NCBI GenBank assembly: GCA_050289385.1
Contig: JBNKFQ010000081.1
Span: 1 to 7,993 of the forward strand
Source of the DNA: JBNKFQ01 sp050289385
GTDB lineage: Bacteria > Pseudomonadota > Gammaproteobacteria > Pseudomonadales > Porticoccaceae
DNA: 7,993 nt
Reading direction: 5' to 3'
Shown here piece by piece: positions 1 to 6,061 of the stretch. How positions within the stretch are numbered: the stretch's first letter is position 1; every line of letters starts with the position of its first letter. The notes under the pieces were generated by a model. It did no database searches. It saw only the letters and a list, made by a program, of their open reading frames with translations, and was not told the DNA's origin. The translations under genes and the position numbers were made by a program.

Positions 1-1311
1 GGGCAGTGCTCAGAATGTGGTGCCTGGAATACGCTGAAAGAGGTGCGTTTGGCGGCGAGTCCGCGGCAGAGTTCTGAGCGTTTTCAGGGGTATGCGGGTG
101 GCGCGGGCGCGGCTAAGGTGCAAACCCTGAGTGATGTTTCCCTGGAAGAATTGCCGCGTTTCAGTTCGGGTATGGGTGAATTTGATCGCGTACTGGGCGG
201 CGGTTTTGTGCCGGGTTCAGTGGTGCTTCTAGGTGGTCATCCGGGTGCCGGTAAATCCACTTTGTTGCTGCAATCCCTCTGTCTGCTGGCTCAGCAGCGC
301 ACCGCACTCTATGTCACCGGGGAGGAGAGTCTGCAGCAGGTGGCCATGCGAGCCAAGCGTCTTAAGTTACCCATGGATAAGCTTCAGGTTTTGTCGGAAA
401 CTCATGTCGAGCAAATCCTGGCTTTAGCTGAAACCGTGCGACCACAGGTCATGGTGGTGGATTCCGTGCAAGTGATGCACTTGGCGGATATCGCTTCGGC
501 GCCCGGCAGTGTCTCGCAGGTGCGCGAAAGCGCCGCATATTTAACTCGCTTCGCCAAGCAGACCGGCACTGTGCTGCTGCTGGTGGGTCATGTTACCAAA
601 GACGGCAGTCTGGCCGGCCCCAAAGTCCTGGAGCATATTATTGATTGTTCGATTATGGTCGAGGGGTCTCACGATTCCCGATTTCGCACTCTGCGCGGCC
701 ACAAAAATCGCTTTGGTGCAGTAAACGAACTGGGGGTGTTTGCAATGACCGAGACCGGCATGCGGGAAGTAGCTAACCCCTCCGCAATATTTTTGCAGCG
801 AGGTGAGGAAATATCCGCTGGATCCGTTGTGGTGGTCACTTGGGAGGGGACACGGCCCCTGTTGGTGGAGCTTCAAGCCCTGGTGGATGACAGCCATCTC
901 GGCAACCCTCGGCGGGTCACCGTCGGCATGGAGCAAAATCGTCTGTCCATGTTGCTGGCGGTTCTGCATCGCCATGGCGGCCTGATGTTGGGGGATCAAG
1001 ATGTATTCGTCAATGCCGTCGGCGGTGTAAAAATTATCGAGCCATCGGCGGACTTAGCGTTGTTGTTTGCCTTGGTGTCCAGTTTTCGAGATCAGCCCAT
1101 AGATCGACAATTGGTGGTATTTGGTGAGGTGGGGCTATCGGGCGAGATCCGACCCGTGCCCAGTGGGCAGGAGCGTCTTCGCGAGGCCGCTAAACACGGC
1201 TTCAAGCAAGCCATAGTACCTGCAGCGAATCATACCAAGGAATCCATTCCCGGCATTGAGGTGATCCCAGTCAAGACGATTTCTGAAGCTTTACAGCACA
1301 TCACTCAGTAG
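1..1311 (+). CDS. radA: DNA repair protein RadA (Sms), 5'-truncated by the window edge
   Basis: RadA is a cytoplasmic RecA-like ATPase that helps process recombination intermediates and promotes branch migration. The reading frame is open from base 1, so the gene begins outside the window; 436 residues are visible and about 22 are missing judged against E. coli RadA (about 460). Visible residues 3-6 (CSEC) are the second CxxC half of the N-terminal C4 zinc finger. The Walker A motif GHPGAGKST lies at residues 79-87 (nt 235-261; E. coli has N where this has H). A Walker B-like segment VMVVDSVQVM follows, then the RadA signature KNRFG at about nt 703-717. The C-terminal third is the Lon-protease-like domain (HRHGG, then GEVGLSGEIRPVPSGQERL). 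The GTG at 43 is internal and is not the start, because the zinc-finger codons lie upstream in frame. The identification is essentially certain; no convincing intrinsic terminator follows. Confidence 0.98.
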   Translation, partial: GQCSECGAWNTLKEVRLAASPRQSSERFQGYAGGAGAAKVQTLSDVSLEELPRFSSGMGEFDRVLGGGFVPGSVVLLGGHPGAGKSTLLLQSLCLLAQQRTALYVTGEESLQQVAMRAKRLKLPMDKLQVLSETHVEQILALAETVRPQVMVVDSVQVMHLADIASAPGSVSQVRESAAYLTRFAKQTGTVLLLVGHVTKDGSLAGPKVLEHIIDCSIMVEGSHDSRFRTLRGHKNRFGAVNELGVFAMTETGMREVANPSAIFLQRGEEISAGSVVVVTWEGTRPLLVELQALVDDSHLGNPRRVTVGMEQNRLSMLLAVLHRHGGLMLGDQDVFVNAVGGVKIIEPSADLALLFALVSSFRDQPIDRQLVVFGEVGLSGEIRPVPSGQERLREAAKHGFKQAIVPAANHTKESIPGIEVIPVKTISEALQHITQ

Positions 1312-1423
1312 AGCGATTCCACTTTTCCTCCCGCAGAAAGATCTAAATCGTGTTTTTCTAATATTCTTTGTGTGGCCGATGTTCATTGGCCCCTATCGTA
1401 ATCTCTGCTCTTTTCCACCTTAT

Positions 1424-1436
1424 ATTCGATTGGAAT
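1424..1436. repeat. Dyad copy 1: ATTC-GATTG-GAAT
   Basis: Perfect 4-bp inverted repeat around GATTG. It shares the 8-mer TTCGATTG (1425-1432) with the dyad at 1528-1539, about 100 bp downstream, and both are followed by GAA or AA. It could be an operator half of a repeated regulator site; the short arms mean chance is not excluded. Confidence 0.35.
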
Positions 1437-1477
1437 GTAAACCTCTTCACAAACTCCATTCAAACTAAATGTTTAAT

Positions 1478-1526
1478 TTGACTTTAACTTATAACCGAAA
1501 GATGATGCAGTCTGAAATTTTATAAT
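1478..1526 (+). promoter_or_regulatory. Candidate sigma-70 promoter(s) for the 1671-5564 gene pair
   Basis: Two overlapping possibilities are visible. A perfect -10 box TATAAT lies at 1521-1526, but nothing like TTGACA sits 16-18 bp upstream; such promoters often depend on an activator. Alternatively, TTGACT at 1478-1483 (5 of 6) is followed after exactly 17 bp by GATGAT at 1501-1506 (4 of 6). Both lie in the only long non-coding stretch upstream of the pair. The call is by motif only. Confidence 0.4.
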
Positions 1527-1527
1527 G

Positions 1528-1539
1528 GTTCGATTGAAC
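1528..1539. repeat. Dyad copy 2: GTTC-GATT-GAAC, just after TATAAT
   Basis: Perfect 4-bp inverted repeat sharing TTCGATTG (1529-1536) with the dyad at 1424-1436. It begins 2 bp after the TATAAT box, so it would cover the expected transcription start. That is a typical place for a repressor to act, but the function is inferred. Confidence 0.35.
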
Positions 1540-1659
1540 TTAAGCTGTCTTCGGTCACCACAAGATACTTGTCAGGCATCTCACTATTCGTTTGCTGAGT
1601 AAGATTTTATTGAGCGAAGGCACCATAACACCCAATTTAGTTGTTTGGGATCGAAATGT

Positions 1660-1673
1660 GGAGATGTACGATG
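1660..1673 (+). promoter_or_regulatory. Shine-Dalgarno GGAG that fixes the start of the heme lipoprotein
   Basis: GGAG at 1660-1663 stands 7 nt before the ATG at 1671-1673. This decides the start against the in-frame TTG at 1641 and ATG at 1656, neither of which has such a site. It also gives a proper lipoprotein signal peptide beginning MRKAVPL. Confidence 0.8.
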
Positions 1674-4238
1674 CGTAAAGCAGTCCCCTTAGTCCTTATC
1701 TCATTGCTGTTTGTCGGCTGCGGCACACCCGACGAGGGTTCCAGTTCGGCGGGCGTTTCCAGCTCTGTCGGCGTCAGTTCTTCCAGCAGTTCTGCTGCGA
1801 AAGAAGGTTATGCGGCGTTTAATGCCAATCCGCAAACGGGACAAACGCGTTATGCCTCGTGTGTCGGCTGCCACGGCGCCGACGGCTCTGGCCCAGTCAG
1901 TCGCATTCCGGTGAATGACTACGAAAGCCAGCAGCAACTTTTTGCCATTATTCACAACACCATGCCCCGTGGGGCTGCTGGCGACTGTGTCGATCAGTGC
2001 GCTGCCGACATTACTGCCTACTTGTGGACCTGGCGTGATAGCGGTGTGGACACGGCTGCGTGCGATACGGCTGAACCTGTGCTCTATGGGGACCGCGCTT
2101 TGCGTCTGTTAACCGCAGAGGAGTATGAAAACTCTTTGGAAGATTTGGGCATTGTGTCTCCAGCCGATAATTATTCTGAAATGGCACCCAAAGATTATCG
2201 GGTGACCTTGAGCAAGTTCCCAGACAACACCAACCGCGCGATCATCAACTCCTATATGGACGTCTATCATTCCAACGCGCGCACTCTATCGGATAGTGCG
2301 AAAAGTGTGGTTGCCGCAGGCTGTAACAACGCCACTGCGTGCGCTCAGAACTTTATGGATTTTGCCTACAAATTGTTTCGTCGGCCGCTCACTGAAGACG
2401 ATACGGCCCGCTATGTGAAGTTTTTTAATGACTACGGTGCGGACGAAGGCATGCGTTTGGCGCTCTGGACTGCTTTGAGTTCGCCACAGTTCCTCTACCG
2501 CTCTGAAATGGGTATCAAAGTCAGCGACGCTCGCGCCAATGGCTGGGACTTGGGTACGGGCGGTGACATTGTCATAGACAATGGCGAAGGCACTCCGGTA
2601 GGCGATACGGGGGTGACCGCTGGCGACCCCAAGACCACGATTCAACCCAGTGAATTTAGCAGTGGGTCAGTCGGTGCTGACGGGTTCTTGCGCATTCCAT
2701 TGTATGGTAATGCGGGTAAAACCGTGAGTAACTACACCTTTACCGGCGATGATGTCATTTTGCTCGAAGTGCAAGGCATGATGGGGGATGGCGCTTGGCC
2801 TTCCCTCTTTGTTCGCGCCGGTAATAAAGATATAGGTTCGGTCGAAATCAACTCGTCCAACGTCAGCGTTGTTGCGCTGCGCATCATGGGTGTGGTTGGC
2901 AATAATCAGTATGTGCAAATCGAGAACCGCAATATCGGTAGCCACTCCAATAATCGCGATCTGTTTTTAGGTGAAATTACCTTGGGTAAAGCAGTTGCCG
3001 GTGAAGTCGGCGGCAGTTCAACGGTGGAAGTGGACACCAATGCCGATGTGGAGCATTTGTCATTGGCGGATGCCGATGCCTATGTTTTGGATCCATTTGA
3101 ATTTGCCTCGGCACTGTCTTACATGTATACGGGTTCAACGCCTGACGACATCCTCTTGGATGCCGCCGCTCAGGGTGGTCTGAATACCCAGGCGCAAGTT
3201 GCTGCGCAAATTCAAAGATTACTGAATTCCGCCCGCGGTAAAGAGCATGTGGGTCGCTTTGCCGGCCAGTGGCTGCGCACCGATGAAGTGATGGATCAAG
3301 GCGTGATTCGTCCCGATATTGCTGGGTTCAACAGCAATGTCAAAAACGCTATGGCAGAGGAAATTCATCAGCTCTTCCGCTATGTGTTCTATAACGATAA
3401 CGTTCCTTTCGAAGATTTTTACGCTGGCAATGTCACTATGGCCAACAGCATTCTGGCCAACTTCTTTGGTTACAGCGGCTCTCAGTTGAGTGGCGTGCAG
3501 GGCTTAGACAGTGGCTGGAGTGCTCGTCAGGTATCCGGCCGTGGCGGGGTCTTGACCTCGTCCGCGTTTCTTACTGTCAACGCCCACCCGGACAAAACCT
3601 CACCGATTAAGCGCGCCGTGCGGTTGCGTGAATTGATGTTGTGTCACCATATTGATCCGCCACCTGCGTTGGCCGCTGAGCGCGAAGCCCAGTTGGCATT
3701 GGTTGCTCAAAAAGAAGCTGCGGGCAACTTAACCAGCCGTGAATACTACGAGATCGTAACCGATCACCCAGCCTGTGATGGCTGTCATAAGACCATTATT
3801 AATCCGCTGTTTGGTATGGAAGATTTCGATAATGTCGGTCGCTTCCGCACCACCATGCGCGGTTTGGGTGACAGCGGTTTGATGGGGTTGCCGATTGATA
3901 ACCACGGAGAGTTGATCGGTACGGCATCGGCAAAAGGCACTGATGTGTTGACCTTTAACGGTGCTAAAGAATTGGGGGAAATGATCGCTGACTTGCCTTC
4001 CACTAAAGCGTGTTTGATTCAAAATGGCTTCCGCTATTTGGCCAAAGCGCCAATTGATCAGGAGTCTGTTTTTAAAGTGGGTGATGAGTTTTATGAGCCG
4101 GCGCTGACCGCGGCGCAAGAGCGAGATTATGCCTGTGTTAAAGCTGAGTTGGAGCAAGCCTACGACAGTAATAACAGCAGTCCAAAAGCATTATTTAGCA
4201 AGTTAGGCACGCTAGACATTGTGCGTTTCCGAAAATAA
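1671..4238 (+). CDS. Di-heme DUF1592-family lipoprotein with a CBM-like insertion
   Basis: An 855-residue predicted outer-membrane lipoprotein: signal peptide with lipobox ending FVGC (Cys17, then Gly, no Asp at +2), and a Ser-rich linker at 24-41 (12 Ser of 18). Domains in order: cytochrome c (about 45-125; CVGCH at 64-68, likely axial Met98, Cys106/Cys110 nearby); DUF1587-like (about 144-210); DUF1595-like (about 225-280, LFRRPLTEDD); a beta-rich insertion (about 325-445) resembling calcium-dependent xylan-binding CBM36/60 modules; DUF1592 (about 470-605); DUF1588 (about 622-728, GVLTSSAFLTV, then CDGCH at 702-706 and Met716 in NPLFGMEDFD); DUF1585 (about 765-845). This order matches planctomycete-type cytochrome proteins, whose biochemical role is unknown. 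The two hemes predict electron transfer; carbohydrate binding is inferred from the insertion. It is probably co-transcribed with the DUF1552 gene 42 bp downstream. The family call is strong, the function open. Confidence 0.9.
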   Translation: MRKAVPLVLISLLFVGCGTPDEGSSSAGVSSSVGVSSSSSSAAKEGYAAFNANPQTGQTRYASCVGCHGADGSGPVSRIPVNDYESQQQLFAIIHNTMPRGAAGDCVDQCAADITAYLWTWRDSGVDTAACDTAEPVLYGDRALRLLTAEEYENSLEDLGIVSPADNYSEMAPKDYRVTLSKFPDNTNRAIINSYMDVYHSNARTLSDSAKSVVAAGCNNATACAQNFMDFAYKLFRRPLTEDDTARYVKFFNDYGADEGMRLALWTALSSPQFLYRSEMGIKVSDARANGWDLGTGGDIVIDNGEGTPVGDTGVTAGDPKTTIQPSEFSSGSVGADGFLRIPLYGNAGKTVSNYTFTGDDVILLEVQGMMGDGAWPSLFVRAGNKDIGSVEINSSNVSVVALRIMGVVGNNQYVQIENRNIGSHSNNRDLFLGEITLGKAVAGEVGGSSTVEVDTNADVEHLSLADADAYVLDPFEFASALSYMYTGSTPDDILLDAAAQGGLNTQAQVAAQIQRLLNSARGKEHVGRFAGQWLRTDEVMDQGVIRPDIAGFNSNVKNAMAEEIHQLFRYVFYNDNVPFEDFYAGNVTMANSILANFFGYSGSQLSGVQGLDSGWSARQVSGRGGVLTSSAFLTVNAHPDKTSPIKRAVRLRELMLCHHIDPPPALAAEREAQLALVAQKEAAGNLTSREYYEIVTDHPACDGCHKTIINPLFGMEDFDNVGRFRTTMRGLGDSGLMGLPIDNHGELIGTASAKGTDVLTFNGAKELGEMIADLPSTKACLIQNGFRYLAKAPIDQESVFKVGDEFYEPALTAAQERDYACVKAELEQAYDSNNSSPKALFSKLGTLDIVRFRK

Positions 4239-4280
4239 ACGAGCGAGCTAACGTCTCCCATTGCGAATATAGGTTGTGTT

Positions 4281-5564
4281 ATGAACAAGATTATTGAAAG
4301 AACCAATAAGCAAATTAATCAGAATCGCCGTAAATTTTTGGACATGCTCGGCAAAGCCGGCGTGTCTACGTCGATCCTGCGCGCGTCCACGCTGGCTGGC
4401 GGAATATTTGCCTCACGTTTTGCTGAGGCGCAAAACGACAACAAAAAAATTATTTTCGTCTATCTGCCGGACGGGGCACCTAACGGCACCTGGTTGCCTT
4501 CAGGTTCCACCATGAACCAGTGCACTCAGCCGTTTGCGCCCTATGCGGCGAACATCGCTTTCCGCGAAGTAGACCTAAAATACGGCGGTGGTCACGGCAA
4601 TAGCTTTTTTTGTATGGGTGCGACTTCATACAATTCCAGTGACCCGAAATCCTCTTCGCTGAATTTTCAGATGGCTAAGGTGATTGGCAACCTCACACCT
4701 TATTCATCAGTGCAGTTGGGTGCGCTTAGTACTCAAGGCTCGGCCAGCGACAGTATTTGCAAACTCAACAATCAAAGTGTGGTCAGCGAAGACAGTCCTG
4801 CGGCGGCTTTCCAGCAGTTGTTCAATTCAGCGCCGCCGGCACCGGTGGGCGGTGGTCCCAACCCCTATGATATGGAACGCAGTGTGCTGGATGCCAATAA
4901 ACAGGCGCTGACCGCTTTGCGTACTAAGCTGGGGCTGGAAGAACGCGATCGCTTAGATTCCCATTTGGAATCTCTGGAGAAAATTGAATCTCGTATTACT
5001 TTGCTGGAAGATCAAGCAAGCAACAGCGATTCCGGTGGTGCTTGTGAGCCCGCGGCAATCAACACGGACGGGCATATGTTGGGTCTGTTGAAGGCGCAAT
5101 CCGATGTTGCCACTGCCGCCCTCAAATGCGGCTTGACCCGTGTGGTATCGATCCAGGCCAATTATCATCAGGCTACTTGGGTGGGGACTTCCAGCGGTAC
5201 CGATACCACTTCATGGGGGAATGATCACCACCAGGCTTGTCATGGTGGTCCAACCTCAGCCAATGTCGAAATGGTCCGCTATCTTAACAAAGGCGTTGCT
5301 TATTTGCTGGGCCGTTTACAAGCGCAGGGTCTTATGGACAGCACCATGGTGGTCATGGTGACCGATATGGGTAACGGTCAAGATCATTCAGCCGGCAATG
5401 CACCCTTTTTAATTGCCTCTGGCATTCCGGGTTTTAAAGCGGGATCTTCCACCAATGGCGATCACGAAAATGTCTTAGCTGATGCCATCAATGGTATGGG
5501 TTTGGCTGCTTCGGTGGGGGGTCAGATCGGCAAATACGGTAATGGTGGAACAGGGATTTTTTAA
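4281..5564 (+). CDS. Tat-exported DUF1552 (HXXSHH-type) protein
   Basis: A 427-residue protein of the DUF1552 family, commonly encoded beside DUF1592 proteins and of unknown activity. The twin-arginine signal NRRKFLD (Arg16-Arg17) is followed by a mildly hydrophobic stretch and a probable cleavage site after AEA at 48-50, so it should be exported folded, often a sign of a bound cofactor or of assembly before export. The mature part starts with the family-like KKIIFVYLPDGAPNGTWLP. Residues 203-245 look helical or coiled-coil. The C-terminal third has DHHQACHGG at 315-323, where relatives carry HXXSHH, and TDMGNGQDHSAGNAPFLIAS at 361-380, resembling the metal-site end of alkaline-phosphatase/sulfatase-like folds; that fold link is inference. 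The ATG at 4281 has AGG 7 nt upstream. A strong terminator follows, so it is the last gene of the unit. Confidence 0.88.
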   Translation: MNKIIERTNKQINQNRRKFLDMLGKAGVSTSILRASTLAGGIFASRFAEAQNDNKKIIFVYLPDGAPNGTWLPSGSTMNQCTQPFAPYAANIAFREVDLKYGGGHGNSFFCMGATSYNSSDPKSSSLNFQMAKVIGNLTPYSSVQLGALSTQGSASDSICKLNNQSVVSEDSPAAAFQQLFNSAPPAPVGGGPNPYDMERSVLDANKQALTALRTKLGLEERDRLDSHLESLEKIESRITLLEDQASNSDSGGACEPAAINTDGHMLGLLKAQSDVATAALKCGLTRVVSIQANYHQATWVGTSSGTDTTSWGNDHHQACHGGPTSANVEMVRYLNKGVAYLLGRLQAQGLMDSTMVVMVTDMGNGQDHSAGNAPFLIASGIPGFKAGSSTNGDHENVLADAINGMGLAASVGGQIGKYGNGGTGIF

Positions 5565-5625
5565 GCTGCGGTTGTTTGCGCTTCGAACCGAGCCCGGCCA
5601 TTGTGTCGGGCTTTTTTTTAAGCTG
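5557..5625. repeat. 12-bp direct repeat TTTTTTAAGCTG flanking the terminator
   Basis: TTTTTTAAGCTG occurs at 5557-5568 and again at 5614-5625, 57 bp apart. Each copy is followed 7-9 bp later by GCGCTT (5578-5583 and 5633-5638). Copy 1 contains the stop codon of the DUF1552 gene; copy 2 contains the stop codon of the PilZ gene read on the other strand. It may be a small duplication or a recombination scar. Confidence 0.55.
5591..5619 (+). terminator. Rho-independent terminator of the DUF1592-DUF1552 unit
   Basis: AGCCCGGC (5591-5598) pairs with GTCGGGCT (5605-5612), including one G-T pair, around a 6-nt loop, and is followed directly by a T run that ends at 5619. On the minus strand the hairpin has no T run after it, so it should act on + strand transcripts only. 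The last two T residues overlap the stop codon of the convergent PilZ gene. Confidence 0.87.
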
Positions 5626-6001
5626 TTTTGTGGCGCTTTAGCAATTCGCCAAGGACTCGATCCGAAGCGCTCGTATCGGCCAAATTTACTTCGATTAATC
5701 TGCGCAAATGGACAATGCTGTCCATATCAATACTGGTACAGTGAAAGCCCAAAACCTGGGAACCGCTGTGCACTAGGGTCACTTGCATCACAATCACCGC
5801 ATCCTCTGTGAGCTGGATACGTACTGTGCAGGGCATGTCGGTGCGAATTTGGTAATCGTTGGGCGTGGTGACCAAGACGCCGTTGAGCGATACATCGACT
5901 AACTGTGCGTGATACATTTTGCCGTCTTGATTGATCACGACCGCCGCATCGAACTCGATGCGGCTAAACTGGCGGCGATCTTCGGAAATTGGATTGTCCA
6001 T
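5618..6001 (-). CDS. Stand-alone PilZ-domain c-di-GMP-binding protein (PA4608/MapZ-like)
   Basis: A 127-residue cytoplasmic single-domain PilZ protein. Both ligand-binding motifs are intact: RRQFSR at residues 9-14 (the RxxxR arginines) and DVSLNG at 36-41 (the D/NxSxxG motif), so c-di-GMP binding is expected. The C-terminal part, with LGFHCTSIDMDSIVHLRRLI then EVNL, matches my memory of P. aeruginosa PA4608 (MapZ, about 125 residues), which ties c-di-GMP to chemotaxis through the methyltransferase CheR1. Whether this protein has the same partner cannot be told here. In P. aeruginosa the gene adjoins radA; here radA lies more than 4 kb away, beyond the DUF pair. The start ATG (6001-5999) is preceded by a weak GAAG at 5-nt spacing, inside a short possible hairpin (AGCG-AAGT-CGCT, minus strand). 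It follows treZ by 60 bp but has its own candidate promoter. No intrinsic terminator is seen on this strand. Confidence 0.93.
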   Translation of the reverse strand: MDNPISEDRRQFSRIEFDAAVVINQDGKMYHAQLVDVSLNGVLVTTPNDYQIRTDMPCTVRIQLTEDAVIVMQVTLVHSGSQVLGFHCTSIDMDSIVHLRRLIEVNLADTSASDRVLGELLKRHKTA

Positions 6002-6024
6002 AGCGACTTCGCTCTCGTGACCTC

Positions 6025-6053
6025 ATAAAATCAGTCTAGACCAGAGATGCCAA
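6025..6053 (-). promoter_or_regulatory. Candidate sigma-70 promoter of the PilZ gene
   Basis: Read on the minus strand, TTGGCA (6053-6048, 5 of 6 matches to -35) is followed after exactly 17 bp by TTTTAT (6030-6025, 4 of 6 matches to -10), with a TG-N extended -10 in front. Transcription would begin near 6018, giving a leader of roughly 17 nt. It lies wholly in the 60-bp gap after treZ and suggests that the PilZ gene need not depend on treZ transcription. Confidence 0.5.
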
Positions 6054-6061
6054 AATTACCT

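Larger units (their letters stand above)
1312..1670. other. Non-coding region between radA and the heme lipoprotein gene
   Basis: This 359-bp stretch holds no supportable gene. It is visibly richer in A/T than the flanking coding DNA. It contains a perfect TATAAT at 1521-1526, a TTGACT at 1478-1483, two related dyads (1424-1436 and 1528-1539) and a further dyad ACAAG-ATA-CTTGT at 1560-1572. If TATAAT is the -10 box, the mRNA leader before the ATG at 1671 is about 135-140 nt, which leaves room for regulation. I saw no hairpin plus T-run that would serve as a good radA terminator, and no match to a riboswitch I know. Confidence 0.6.

Noticed and set aside
541..999. 152-residue open frame on the minus strand inside radA
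   Set aside because: Fully antisense to a clear radA and with no recognisable motif. Similar antisense frames inside the lipoprotein gene (2286-2645, 3729-4157) were dropped for the same reason.
1312..1380. Possible intrinsic terminator after radA (AGAAAGATCTAAATCGTG followed by TTTTTCT)
   Set aside because: The stem is weak and A/T-rich with poor pairing, so it was not called.
1641..1670. Earlier starts (TTG 1641, ATG 1656) for the heme lipoprotein
   Set aside because: Neither has a Shine-Dalgarno, and both put polar residues before the signal peptide. ATG 1671 has GGAG 7 nt upstream and gives a normal lipoprotein signal.
5482..5811. 109-residue plus-strand frame across the end of the DUF1552 gene and into the PilZ gene
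   Set aside because: It overlaps two well-supported genes and runs through the strong terminator, and its product resembles no family I know.
6002..6013. AGCG-ACTT-CGCT inverted repeat just before the PilZ start as a regulatory hairpin
   Set aside because: Only four base pairs with a four-base loop. It could mask the weak ribosome site, but it is too small to call as a separate element.
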